From positions 1-45,708 of the forward strand of contig SXSU01000079.1 of the NCBI GenBank assembly GCA_005793345.1: 45,708 nucleotides of DNA, given 5' to 3'. The position numbers were made by a program, and so were the translations under genes. Origin of the DNA: Bdellovibrionales bacterium. Lineage in GTDB: Bacteria > Bdellovibrionota > Bdellovibrionia > Bdellovibrionales > Bdellovibrionaceae. Below, in pieces: positions 25,601 through 33,882 of the stretch. How positions within the stretch are numbered: the first letter of the stretch is position 1; each line of letters opens with the position of its first letter. The notes below the pieces were generated by a model. The model was not told the origin of the DNA, searched no databases, and worked only from the letters and a program-made list of their open reading frames with translations.

Positions 25601-26645
25601 AATTATCTTTAGCATTAATTTCTACTTCAGATATTTCAATATGGCCTGCTGGATGAATTAAATTTATTTTATCACTTGTTAATTTGTCAGAACTCCAAAG
25701 TAAATTAGATTGAAGATTACCAATTTGAAAACCCGCAATGGCTAAATCTTTAAATTGAACCTCTGAATTCATTGTTTGATTTTTTTTCGAGTTTGACCAT
25801 TTGCCACTTCCTTTTAATAAAGCTGTTCCTGCTATTTCAGGAGCATTTGGTAAGAATTGTTTATATACAGTTTGCCATTCTGAAGAATCTATACCTAAAG
25901 AATAAAAAAAGTCTCCAGATGGATCCTTTAGAAAAGTATTTAAATTGTTAGTTTTGCCTGTAAAAACTAAACTTGTTTTAGAGTTCGTTTGCGCAATTAA
26001 TTCCTCTATTCGAAACTCTCTTTTGCTCAAAAAGGATTTTATTTTAACTTTTAAATCAGGAGAGACAATTTCATTATTTTGTAGGTGAATATTAGAAGCT
26101 ATTATTGAAGAGATTGATTGACCATCATATTGTAATAAAATATTTAAATTTTTTAAATCTAAATCAAAATATTTATTTTGAGATAATTTTATTGTAGAAT
26201 TCTCTAAAAATATATTATGAATGGGAATTTGTTTTAATGTTGTGAATAAAATATCAGTATTCACTTCCTTAATTGGATCTTTAGATTCAGGAATTTTTTC
26301 TAAGAATAAATTTAAATCAAAACCAAATGTTCGTAGTCGCGAAAATTCAATTCGACCACCAATTAAACTTAAAAAATCTAAACGAGCTTCAGCTTCGTCT
26401 AATTTTACTGCTTTTAAGAAAGGTAAGTCAGTAGTTAGTCGAAGGTTTTGAATAATGATTGCTGGAGGAGCTAGACTGATTTTTACTTGGCCAACTTCTG
26501 ATACCCAATTAAGCTCTGAAGCTAAGATAATTTTTATTTCATTTTTAATAAAAAGACTTATCCTTTTTTCAATTGCAAACCATATTCCATAGATTGAAAG
26601 TACAGTGACCATAATAGAAAAAAATTTAAATAATTCCTTCTTCAT
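22686..26645 (-). CDS. tamB: TamB-like (DUF490) translocation and assembly protein
   Basis: A 1319-residue protein with one N-terminal membrane segment (about 5-27) followed by very long beta-rich sequence, typical of AsmA/TamB bridge proteins that span the periplasm and work with TamA or in lipid transport. The last 350 residues show the DUF490 pattern (RTRIDPYDINLMIQGKSQKP, SSQPPLDDKDLISLLALG, KELVPKKLNVSASSS). The start is taken at ATG 26645, which overlaps the upstream stop as ATGA; an ATG five codons earlier is possible. It also overlaps tamA by four bases downstream, so three genes are translationally coupled. Cargo is unknown. Confidence 0.92.
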   Translation of the reverse strand: MKKELFKFFSIMVTVLSIYGIWFAIEKRISLFIKNEIKIILASELNWVSEVGQVKISLAPPAIIIQNLRLTTDLPFLKAVKLDEAEARLDFLSLIGGRIEFSRLRTFGFDLNLFLEKIPESKDPIKEVNTDILFTTLKQIPIHNIFLENSTIKLSQNKYFDLDLKNLNILLQYDGQSISSIIASNIHLQNNEIVSPDLKVKIKSFLSKREFRIEELIAQTNSKTSLVFTGKTNNLNTFLKDPSGDFFYSLGIDSSEWQTVYKQFLPNAPEIAGTALLKGSGKWSNSKKNQTMNSEVQFKDLAIAGFQIGNLQSNLLWSSDKLTSDKINLIHPAGHIEISEVEINAKDNFNLETKIEIKDIELQKLFKSLKLYTIPVDLNLKSQLSCNGTILNFNLKCDGKVHGQELIVNSGMSPSSNNIIHLDQFSGSGWLNIDSHKVTYESSVEIHESIGSTQGNIDYKSGFVINYQTDSLDMKHITNLANLDFKGTTKITGKTEGDSSGATIDMLLSTTDFWFEKFGLGNIEAPLQYKKGILSIKTDNAKLLDTQYVGHINVNLNNNTLDGHFESPFLLAENIIYSLSEKVKIPVEVSGKGNAIVNFSGPFALGKMSYTLDGQLRKGTIANESFDEINFDIQSDHGEVTVYNNTLRKNKSLLTVNGSATPEGQVDLNFSGHGFNLEESFWVSKYFPTITGNYQFEMTLKNHILNPDIDYKSKITKSILGDIELPDSIFQFQSNSKEFLSEIDLLGHQIVSKVKLPFSKKDLAEFYLEVKKFDFTELIGLSTDNPIHNEFKSEVTLKVDLKSETSSLLDSSGSLVVESLNISRNNDFYKQEKPLIMNFTKGFANFDNCSISGPDTYLTIKSKEFSLRNLDIILSGKLNLKVTQLFLPFFEEFGGFARGDLRLAGSLFNPEIYGDINVNEAFLKFKGFPHPFEKLSTRIQFLQNKMDLNSIRGTLAGGIVLGDGKIEWKGGKNLPISIHGQIQDVNLNVPDKIKTIGSGEINFEGSWIPYNITGVYRIKQGFIDKEFTESNSNQGLTNGVKSSSYLPKNIQAQQMDPINLDLQVVMDQNIEIKNSQVRGFLVGQLHIKGPPTKPSLNGLIKLQSGTQLLVKDKQFDVLSGLIKFNDPNEINPELFISGRTRIDPYDINLMIQGKSQKPQILLSSQPPLDDKDLISLLALGVTSQKLDQDINSNQQASQTGYQLGTAIISANPLNKEIKESLGVDVKFTSDFDDTKNVAVPKVTVAKELVPKKLNVSASSSMNDIQVYDVRLKYILNDKLSAVGTYQDSNSISTSNNSTTGSTERTSIFGLDLEYKVEFK

Positions 26646-27655
26646 GCAGACATTTTCCATTCATGAAGAAGTTGTGACGACATTCTAAAATCTGGATTAA
26701 AACTCACAATACGCTCAAGAGCTTGTATAGCTCGACTTTTCAAATTTAATCCCCAAAGACATTGAGCACGATAGTAGTGAAGTGTCCAAACCCAATCTGA
26801 GTTTTCAATTGTTTGTGGCAAGCTATTAAACTCTTCAATGAGTTCTAGAGCATGGGAGTATTGCTGAGCGAGCATATAGCATTCTAATTTCAAAACTTTC
26901 TCATCCCACTCAAGTGCTTCTGGATATGCTTCTAAAAATATGAAAAAAATCATAAAATCTTTTTCTTGATTTTCAGAAATACTAAGAGATTTAAGTTCTT
27001 TTAAAAAGTGTGTTAATAATTGTTTAGACTCTTTATCAAATGATGATTGTGGGGGCCTAGAATTGTATTTATTTAATATTTTTCTGTATTCTTTGAAGTT
27101 TAATTTTTGCTTAAATTTATCTAAGGATTTGTCACCTGGAAATATTTTTTCTATGCGTTCAATAATCTTTTTTTCAGTTGCAGATGGGTTTTCTGAATGT
27201 TCAAATAATTTTAGTTGATTTAACCAATCTTGTTTTTGATTTTCGAAATATGAATTTCGTTTTCTTTGATGATATTTTTTCCAGACTTTAACATCACTAA
27301 AATGACTATCCAAAACTGAGGAATGAAGTTCTGGCACCTCATTATTTGGATCTTTAAAATATTCAATACAAATTTTATAAATTGAGAATTGTTTGTCGAG
27401 AGGATAAACTTTTAGAATTGTTTCAAAAAAATAATCCCAAGACACAAATTCATGGGTTGAAATTTGATGGTATGTGAGTTCTATTACTTTCGAATATAAT
27501 TGGGCATAGTAAAAAAAAGAAGAAGCTGCAGTTACGGCTTGCTTATCTGAATTTTCTTTGAATAACACATTTAAAATTATTTCAGCGCAATGATCAAAGT
27601 CAGTATTTTGAATCAATAAATCTCTAATTTTAAATTCTAAATCTTTATGATTCAA
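26642..27655 (-). CDS. TPR-like helical protein, first gene of the tam operon
   Basis: A 337-residue, largely helical protein without signal peptide, probably cytoplasmic. The last third has tetratricopeptide-like pairs (KLECYMLAQQYSHALELIEE; HYYRAQCLWGLNLKSRAIQA; ALERIVSFNPDFRM), and the earlier part has further helical hairpins. The start is TTG 27655, placed six bases after GGAGAG. The stop overlaps the tamB start as ATGA. Its role next to TamB/TamA is unknown; scaffold functions are common for TPR proteins. No homologue is recognised with confidence. Confidence 0.72.
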   Translation of the reverse strand: MNHKDLEFKIRDLLIQNTDFDHCAEIILNVLFKENSDKQAVTAASSFFYYAQLYSKVIELTYHQISTHEFVSWDYFFETILKVYPLDKQFSIYKICIEYFKDPNNEVPELHSSVLDSHFSDVKVWKKYHQRKRNSYFENQKQDWLNQLKLFEHSENPSATEKKIIERIEKIFPGDKSLDKFKQKLNFKEYRKILNKYNSRPPQSSFDKESKQLLTHFLKELKSLSISENQEKDFMIFFIFLEAYPEALEWDEKVLKLECYMLAQQYSHALELIEEFNSLPQTIENSDWVWTLHYYRAQCLWGLNLKSRAIQALERIVSFNPDFRMSSQLLHEWKMSA

Positions 27656-27737
27656 TTAAACTCTCCAGACATGAACAAACATTTTGTATGATTAACGGGT
27701 CTATTTTATTGTCGGTGAGAATTACGAAAAAGGCAGT

Positions 27738-27770
27738 AAAAATAATGACTACTCGTGATTAAGTCTGGAT
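27738..27770. repeat. Partial type P repeat (left half only)
   Basis: AATAATGACTACTCGTGATT and the following AAGTCTG match the left arm of the type P palindromes, but the right arm is missing. It may be a broken copy. It begins a composite intergenic block of P fragment, G hairpin, H hairpin and complete P palindrome between the tam operon promoter region and efp. Confidence 0.45.
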
Positions 27771-27810
27771 TGAAACACATTAATTTTGAGCAAAATGAAA
27801 GTCTTGTTTG

Positions 27811-27837
27811 ATTGGGGTGATATTCAATCACCCCAAT
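27811..27837. terminator. Type G hairpin between efp and the tam operon
   Basis: ATTGGGGTGAT, loop ATTCA, ATCACCCCAAT: a perfect 11-bp stem followed by TTT. It is the longest of the G hairpins seen here (others at 8941, 12300 and 13232). It lies downstream of efp on the minus strand and upstream of the TPR gene. Confidence 0.7.
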
Positions 27838-27839
27838 TT

Positions 27840-27872
27840 TGAAAACCCAAACTTACGTTTGTATTTTCATAA
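27840..27872. repeat. Type H hairpin repeat, copy 2
   Basis: These 33 bases are identical to 12328-12360, including the CAAACTTACGTTTG core that folds into a hairpin. Both copies directly follow a type G hairpin, so G+H was probably copied or assembled as a unit. Confidence 0.75.
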
Positions 27873-27936
27873 AACTGCTTATTATGATTAAGTCAGATAT
27901 AATTGCAAATCAATCAGACTTAATCATGAGCAGTTA
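27873..27936. terminator. Type P palindrome downstream of efp
   Basis: AACTGCT on the left pairs with AGCAGTT on the right; the inner arms ATGATTAAGTCAGAT and ATCAGACTTAATCAT pair with one mismatch. It begins 22 bases after the efp stop (minus strand) and probably ends the efp transcript. Confidence 0.65.
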
Positions 27937-27957
27937 ATTAATTTGATTAAAAAATGT

Positions 27958-28524
27958 TTAATCGTTAACTCGACCTACATATTCATTGGTTGATGTATCA
28001 ATTCGTAAAACATCACCTTCGTTGATATGCAGTGGAACAGTAATAACTAGACCTGTTTCCATTGTTGCAGGTTTACTTCCCCCAGTAACTGTATTTCCTC
28101 TTACGCCAGGATCAGTTTTTGTTACTTTAAGATGAACAGCTTTTGGAACCTCAACTGAAATGGCTTTTTCATTAAAAAGTAAAATATTAACTACTAAGTT
28201 TTCAGTTAAATAATGTGCTGTTTCGCCAATTTCATCTGAATGCATACAAAGCTGTTCATAACTTGTTTGGTCCATAAAATTGAATCCGTTATCGTCTTTG
28301 TATAAAAAAGTCATTTCTTTATGTTCAACATTTGGAATACCAAATTTTTCACCGGATTTATATGTTTTTTCTAATAGCTGACCAGTAATGAGGTTTCTTA
28401 GTTTTGTTCTTGTAAACTGATTTCCTTTACCTGGTTTCACATGTTGAAAATCCACAACAGTATAAGGATGATTGTCTTCAAGTAAAACTTTTAGTCCTTT
28501 TTTAAAATCCGATAATTCGTACAT
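27958..28524 (-). CDS. efp: Elongation factor P
   Basis: A 188-residue EF-P, which enters the ribosomal E site and relieves stalling at proline stretches. All three OB-type beta-barrel domains are present. The conserved tip KPGKGNQF has Lys33, equivalent to the modified Lys34 of E. coli; the modification enzyme is not in the window. The C-terminus has TDPGVRGNTVTGGSKPATM and GDVLRIDTSTNEYVGRV, as expected. The start is ATG 28524 with AAAGGA upstream; an in-frame ATG eight codons earlier would place the ribosome site inside the gene. It lies 100 bases downstream of htpG. Confidence 0.97.
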   Translation of the reverse strand: MYELSDFKKGLKVLLEDNHPYTVVDFQHVKPGKGNQFTRTKLRNLITGQLLEKTYKSGEKFGIPNVEHKEMTFLYKDDNGFNFMDQTSYEQLCMHSDEIGETAHYLTENLVVNILLFNEKAISVEVPKAVHLKVTKTDPGVRGNTVTGGSKPATMETGLVITVPLHINEGDVLRIDTSTNEYVGRVND

Positions 28525-28624
28525 TTTTATTCCTTTACGGTGATGCAAGTGAAGTTTTTATCCTTGCATAAATTCTTCTTATCAAGCCAATAATCTTATC
28601 ACTGTCTTAGTTATTGAGTCAAAT

Positions 28625-30517
28625 TTACTTTTGATTTAGCATTAATTCATTAATATGTTCAGTGAATTTTTGAGGGTTAGGAATTGGGCTCCCTTCAAAT
28701 AATAGAGCTTGGTAGTAAATAATTTCAGCCCATTTTTTTTGTATATCTTCTGTGGATGAAGTCATTTTTTCATAAATTGGATGCTTTGGATTTAACTCCA
28801 ATATTCGTTTTAAGTTACCACCCATCGCCCCAGCTCCCTGACCCATTTTTTCCATTAATTTTTGCATATGAGCTGTTGGATCATTTTCGGCACTTACTAA
28901 ACATGCAGCAGAAGTGGTTAGTCGGTGAGAAAAGCGAACATCCTTAACATCGGTATCGAGGTGTTTTTTAATTGTATCCATTAGAGGTTTAAATTTTGCT
29001 TCAAAGGTTTCAACTTCTTTTTTCTCTTCTTCTGAATCAAGATCCAAATCACCCTTAGTTAAAGAGACAAAGTTTAATTCTTGATATACTCCCAATGAAG
29101 GCATTACCCATTCATCAACAGGATCCACACAAAATAAAACTTCGATACCTTTTACTTTTAATTTTTCGAGATATGGACTTTTCTTTACGACGTCTAAAGA
29201 ATCACCTGATAAATAGTAAATTGATTTTTGATCTTCTTTTTTACGTTCAATATATTCTTTTAAACTTACTAATTGATCTGAATTTGTAGAGTGAAATAAT
29301 AAAAGATCTTGAATTTTTTCTTTGGCCTGCATTTCATCAACTAATCCTTCTTTGATTGTTGAACCGAATTCATTCCAAATTGATTCATATTGACTGCGCT
29401 CTTGAGTCATTAAATCTTTGAGTGTGTTGTATACTTTATTGACCAATGATTTTTTTATTCCAGTAACTTTGCGATCTTTTTGAAGCATTTCACGGGAAAC
29501 ATTTAATGAAAGATCTGAACTATCCACAATTCCTTTTACGAATCTTAAATGTCGAGGCATTAAATCTTGGCAATGGTTCATAATAAATACGCGTTTGATA
29601 TAAAGGTTTGGACCATACTCAATATCACGTGAGTAATAGTTCCACGGTTGTTTTGATGGAATAAATAATAAAGCCTGAAACTCCATTGTCCCTTCAGCTT
29701 TAAAGTGTATTGTTTTTGCTGGTTTTTGCCAATCATGGGAAATTTGTTGGTAAAACTCGTTGTATTCTTCTTCTTTAACTTCAGAAGGAGATTTTAACCA
29801 AAGTGCCTTTTGAGAATTTAGGATTTCAAATTCGCTCTTGTCGTTTTTCATTTTAATTGGATAACGAATAAAATCTGAATATTTTTTAATTAATGATTTT
29901 AAAGTCCAAAAAGCTGTAAAGTCTTGTGAGTCAAATTCAGAATGATCATCCGTGGACTCATTTTTATTTTCATTTTTTTCATCAGTTTTTAAATGTAAAG
30001 TAATAGTTGTCCCGATACCATCAGCTTTAGGTATGCGATCAATTGTGTAAGTGCCATCTCCCTCTGATTCCCATAATACAGCTTCAGTGCTACCTACTTT
30101 TTGAGTATGAACAGAAACTTTTTTTGCGACCATGAATGATGAATAAAAACCCACACCAAATTGACCAATTAGTTCTGGTCGCTCTTTTGCTTCTTGAATA
30201 TGTTGTAACAATTCTTTGGTACCTGAATGGGCAATAGTGCCTAAAAATTTTTCAGCCTCTTCATAGGTCATTCCAATACCATTATCTTTTATTTTAAGGA
30301 TTTTTTGATCTGGAAGAGTTTCAAGTTCAATATTTAGTTCTGTACCTGCAGGAAGGGCATTTTCATCTGTTAAGGATAAAAACTTACGTTTATCCATAGC
30401 ATCTGATGCATTTGAAATAAGTTCCCTTAAGAAAATTTCTTTATGTGAATATAATGAATGGATCATTAAATCTAAAAGTTTTTTAATTTCAGCCTGAAAT
30501 GTTTGTGTTTGTTTCAT
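28625..30517 (-). CDS. htpG: Hsp90-family chaperone HtpG
   Basis: A 630-residue bacterial Hsp90, an ATP-dependent dimeric chaperone in the cytoplasm. The N-terminal ATPase has ELISNASDA, IKDNGIGMT, IGQFGVGFYS and the lid region; the middle domain has RRVFIMNHCQDL-like sequence (here KRVFIMNHCQDLMP) and FVKGIVDSSDLSLNVSREML; the C-terminal dimerisation domain ends around NQK. An internal acidic linker (about 175-190) replaces the longer charged linker of eukaryotic Hsp90. GGGAGAAG precedes the ATG. It is upstream of efp on the same strand. No heat-shock promoter element was identified by eye. Confidence 0.97.
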   Translation of the reverse strand: MKQTQTFQAEIKKLLDLMIHSLYSHKEIFLRELISNASDAMDKRKFLSLTDENALPAGTELNIELETLPDQKILKIKDNGIGMTYEEAEKFLGTIAHSGTKELLQHIQEAKERPELIGQFGVGFYSSFMVAKKVSVHTQKVGSTEAVLWESEGDGTYTIDRIPKADGIGTTITLHLKTDEKNENKNESTDDHSEFDSQDFTAFWTLKSLIKKYSDFIRYPIKMKNDKSEFEILNSQKALWLKSPSEVKEEEYNEFYQQISHDWQKPAKTIHFKAEGTMEFQALLFIPSKQPWNYYSRDIEYGPNLYIKRVFIMNHCQDLMPRHLRFVKGIVDSSDLSLNVSREMLQKDRKVTGIKKSLVNKVYNTLKDLMTQERSQYESIWNEFGSTIKEGLVDEMQAKEKIQDLLLFHSTNSDQLVSLKEYIERKKEDQKSIYYLSGDSLDVVKKSPYLEKLKVKGIEVLFCVDPVDEWVMPSLGVYQELNFVSLTKGDLDLDSEEEKKEVETFEAKFKPLMDTIKKHLDTDVKDVRFSHRLTTSAACLVSAENDPTAHMQKLMEKMGQGAGAMGGNLKRILELNPKHPIYEKMTSSTEDIQKKWAEIIYYQALLFEGSPIPNPQKFTEHINELMLNQK

Positions 30518-30570
30518 TGAATGCTTCTCCCATTATTATCCTGTTTAATATCAAAAACAAATTTATGTAT

Positions 30571-31599
30571 TTAATTCTTTTTGGCAAGTTTTGAGCTTAA
30601 TTTTTTTAAATAATTATATATTAATTGAGCTGCAAGTTTAGATGTTCGATCATCAAAATCTAATGGAGGTGATACTTCATATATTGAAAATAAATGAACT
30701 TCTTTATTTTCAATCAACCAATCAATGACTGGAGTAATTTCAGCATATGTTAACCCGCCATCCCAACTTTGGCTACAACCTGGAGCTAGTGATTGACTAA
30801 ATACATCAATATCTAAACTGATAAAACATTTTTGAGTTCGAGATGAGTTTTTAATGACCGATTTAAGTAAGCTTAAAGAATCTGTCATTCGGATAGTGTC
30901 TAATGTGACGATGGTTGCCCCTTGGGATTCTGCCCACTCCCTATGAGATGGCTGATTGCACTGTGCTTGAATTCCCCATTCGATAAACTCAAATTGATTT
31001 TTGTATTCTGTTAAAAGTCTGTAAAATGGTGTTCCACTTGAATTACCCCAATTATTGGGGCGGACATCTAAATGAGCATCAAAATTTATTATGACAGGTT
31101 TGTGGTGCTCATTTTTAAAATTATCTAAAAAAGCTGAGCCATCACAGTAACCATAGTCGTGGCCTCCGCCAATTGTAATCAATGGTCCCTTGGGTAATAT
31201 TTGAGCCGCCCTTGCTTGTGCGGATTTATGATTTTCATTAATTAAATTTTGCAACTCTTCTGGGGTTGAATTCAGAGGAGATATTTTATTTTGAATTGAA
31301 GTTGTTCCATAGTCATAAAGCAATATTGAATCTAATGAGTTAGTTGTGTCATTATGCCACGGGGTCATTCGATATAAATATTTACGAATATAATTGGGAG
31401 CAAGATGGGCACCCAGGCGTCCTTTATTTATTACGATACCCAAATCATCACCATATGAAAGAAGACCAGGGGTTTTAGAGTTATTTTGCTGCTCAGAATC
31501 AGCATTAGTTAATCCTAAATCAAGGTCTTTGATATAAGAACTTAATCGTCGATCATTAGGATCTATTGAGTTAAAGGGGTTAGGGTCTTTCCAAATCAT
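30571..31599 (-). CDS. Ureohydrolase (arginase/agmatinase/formimidoylglutamase family)
   Basis: A 342-residue ureohydrolase with a complete two-manganese site: His147 in GGGHDYG, Asp174, His176 and Asp178 in NFDAHLD, Asp263 and Asp265 in SLDIDVF. These enzymes hydrolyse guanidino or formimino groups. GNSSGTPFYRLL after the second ligand block resembles formimidoylglutamase (HutG) more than arginase, so histidine degradation is one possibility, but no other hut gene is nearby. The ATG at 31599 overlaps the upstream secreted-protein gene by 20 bases, suggesting coupled translation with an apparently unrelated product. Substrate not assignable. Confidence 0.85.
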   Translation of the reverse strand: MIWKDPNPFNSIDPNDRRLSSYIKDLDLGLTNADSEQQNNSKTPGLLSYGDDLGIVINKGRLGAHLAPNYIRKYLYRMTPWHNDTTNSLDSILLYDYGTTSIQNKISPLNSTPEELQNLINENHKSAQARAAQILPKGPLITIGGGHDYGYCDGSAFLDNFKNEHHKPVIINFDAHLDVRPNNWGNSSGTPFYRLLTEYKNQFEFIEWGIQAQCNQPSHREWAESQGATIVTLDTIRMTDSLSLLKSVIKNSSRTQKCFISLDIDVFSQSLAPGCSQSWDGGLTYAEITPVIDWLIENKEVHLFSIYEVSPPLDFDDRTSKLAAQLIYNYLKKLSSKLAKKN

Positions 31600-32152
31600 A
31601 AACTTGTGATGGTGCTCCAGTATTTAAATCAAAAAAAGATAGTCGAATATGTAGGTCTGTAATACAAACTAAAGATGCAATCATTGTTCTTTCATCATCT
31701 GCAAAAAGAACTTTCCAGTTGCCGTCATCACCTTGAGTTATGTAATAACTAAAATGAAATGGGCCGGACACACCATTAGAAGCTAAATTCCAAAAATTTA
31801 CATTATTAAAATCTTCAAATTGCACAATATATTTACCACTGACCCAAAGACCTAAAACCTTTTTTAATCCTGCAGAATCAATTGATCGAATGTAAATACG
31901 ATCTTCAACTTCGGCATAGGCAAAACCAGAAATATAATCTCCAGTTTCTAATGTTTTAATCTTTTCCCAAACAGATATTAATCGTGAAGATACAAGAAAG
32001 TCCTTATTTGTATATTCATCTTTTAGAAAAAACTGATCCTCTGTTTTTGTAACATAACCTTTGTACAGAAAATCTGCCCAACTTGTTTCTGAAAAAACAA
32101 GTGTACAGAAAAAAATTAAAGGTAAAATAAGAAGACATTTTTTTAATTTCAT
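31580..32152 (-). CDS. Secreted protein of unknown function
   Basis: A 190-residue protein with signal peptide MKLKKCLLILPLIFFCTLVF ending near SWADF. The mature part is beta-rich (FLYKGYVTKTEDQFFLKDEY, DYISGFAYAEVEDRIYIRSI, LWVSGKYIVQFEDFNNV), without catalytic motifs or Cys pairs that suggest a function. It is divergent from the mannosyltransferase gene at 32292 and overlaps the downstream ureohydrolase gene. No family recognised. Confidence 0.7.
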   Translation of the reverse strand: MKLKKCLLILPLIFFCTLVFSETSWADFLYKGYVTKTEDQFFLKDEYTNKDFLVSSRLISVWEKIKTLETGDYISGFAYAEVEDRIYIRSIDSAGLKKVLGLWVSGKYIVQFEDFNNVNFWNLASNGVSGPFHFSYYITQGDDGNWKVLFADDERTMIASLVCITDLHIRLSFFDLNTGAPSQVYDLERP

Positions 32153-32291
32153 AGAAGTCTATTGTTTAATGAATAATGAGTTGTCGGGTCAAAGTGATTC
32201 TCAATATTAAATTCTTAACGCAATTGCAATAATGCAATAAATCATAAAATCAAATAATGATCTCCATAAGCCAGAAAGGCACAATTGAGTC

Positions 32292-33869
32292 ATGGAGAAA
32301 TTAAATTTTTTTACGAAAATAAAATCATATTACTTATTAATAATAATCGGACTTTCATTTATTACACGATTTATTTTTTTTGGTCACCCCAATGAAATTG
32401 TCTTTGATGAAGTGACTTTTGGTAAGTTCATGCAATCCATGTGGAGAGGGGAGTACTATTTTGATTTACATCCGCCATTAGGAAAGTTGTTACTTTATCT
32501 CGGTTATTCTTTTTTTAATCCAGATTTAAGCTTTACCTATGATAAAATTGGAACCCCTTTTATTGATTCGACTTTTATTGGTATGAGATTACTTACGACA
32601 ACAGCTGGTTTTTTTATTCCAATTTTTGTGTATTCAATTTTAGATACAATCCAACCCTATAAGTTAGTTGCTTTTTTGGGTGCTTTTCTTGTGATTTTTG
32701 AAAATAGTGGTATTGTTGTGTCGCGTTTTTTTATGTTTGATATTTTTTTACTTTTTTTTATGTTTGGAAGTTTGGCTTTATTCTTTAAATTAAAACTGAG
32801 TTCAGCAGAAAAGATTTATGATTATAATCGAAAAGAATGGTTGCAGTGGGTTGGTGTTAGTATTTTAGCTACGGCAACATTTTCTATCAAGTGGACTGGT
32901 TTTTCAATTTTGGGTTTTTTAGTTTTGTATGAGTGGATAGAATCCTATAAAAAATCGAATTGGTTTTTCTTTTGTAAAAAAATTGTTGTGTTAATTTTAG
33001 TTTCCTTTTCATTTTATTATTTGCAATTTATGATTCATTTTCAAATGTTACCCAAAGGAGGAATGGGCAATGATTTTATGACGCCTCAATTTCAGAGAAG
33101 TCTTAAGGGGTCACGATTTGAAAACTACTCTCAATTTGAAGAATTATCAACTGTACAAAAATTTTTAGAACTCAATCACATGATGAGTGCTTATCATAAA
33201 ACAATGAATCAAACTCATCCCTATGCAAGTACAGCTATCGATTGGTTGACTTTAAAAAGACCAATCTACTACTGGGAAAAAGGTCCTTTAGAAAATAAGG
33301 CCCGTATTTATTCATTGGGTAATCCTTTAACTTGGTGGTTAGGTGCGATTTCAATTCTAATTATAATTCAAAAAGTATTTTTGAATTCAAAAAAAAACTT
33401 ATTATTATTTTTAAATAGTGCTGAGAATTATAAAAGTCATAAGCTAATTGTTAACGATAAAAAAAATGGAGTTAAAAGTAAAAACCTTTATAAAGATAAA
33501 AAAAACTATAACTCTAAAAAAAGTGAACCGGCTATACTAGGCGACAGTAGTTTAATATTAAATAAAGAGTCTATTTTTAATCCTGATTTTATTATTTTAA
33601 TTTTGTTTTGTGCCAATTTTGTTCCCTTCTTTTTTATTGGGCGAGTGATGTTTATCTATCATTATATGCCTGCTTTAACTTTTTCGCTAATGAGTTTAGC
33701 AATTTTATTTGGCGGTTTTTTAGATAAACTTAGATTAAATTGGCTTTACTTATTTTTCTTTTTTATATTAGTAGTTGGTGTATTTTTATTTTTTTCTCCA
33801 CTGACTTATGGTTTTCCTTTAACAGCAGAATCTTATAAATTAAGGATTTGGATTCAAAGTTGGATTTAA
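32292..33869 (+). CDS. GT39-type protein O-mannosyltransferase-like membrane protein
   Basis: A 525-residue polytopic membrane protein of the PMT / dolichyl-phosphate-mannose mannosyltransferase superfamily. The first external loop has the hallmark FDEVTFG (about 37-43) followed by YFDLHPPLGK (about 55-64), where the acidic pair is thought to be catalytic. About ten or more hydrophobic segments follow. It would transfer a sugar from a polyprenyl carrier to exported proteins or lipids on the periplasmic side. Residues about 370-420 are an unusual Lys/Asn-rich hydrophilic insertion between membrane segments. aat follows after 13 bases, probably in the same transcript. The acceptor is unknown. 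Confidence 0.85.
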   Translation: MEKLNFFTKIKSYYLLIIIGLSFITRFIFFGHPNEIVFDEVTFGKFMQSMWRGEYYFDLHPPLGKLLLYLGYSFFNPDLSFTYDKIGTPFIDSTFIGMRLLTTTAGFFIPIFVYSILDTIQPYKLVAFLGAFLVIFENSGIVVSRFFMFDIFLLFFMFGSLALFFKLKLSSAEKIYDYNRKEWLQWVGVSILATATFSIKWTGFSILGFLVLYEWIESYKKSNWFFFCKKIVVLILVSFSFYYLQFMIHFQMLPKGGMGNDFMTPQFQRSLKGSRFENYSQFEELSTVQKFLELNHMMSAYHKTMNQTHPYASTAIDWLTLKRPIYYWEKGPLENKARIYSLGNPLTWWLGAISILIIIQKVFLNSKKNLLLFLNSAENYKSHKLIVNDKKNGVKSKNLYKDKKNYNSKKSEPAILGDSSLILNKESIFNPDFIILILFCANFVPFFFIGRVMFIYHYMPALTFSLMSLAILFGGFLDKLRLNWLYLFFFFILVVGVFLFFSPLTYGFPLTAESYKLRIWIQSWI

Positions 33870-33882
33870 AATTGGATTTAAA

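Noticed and set aside
28525..28548. Eight-codon longer efp start
   Set aside because: The ribosome site AAAGGA lies between the two ATGs and serves 28524; EF-P proteins begin at the equivalent position.
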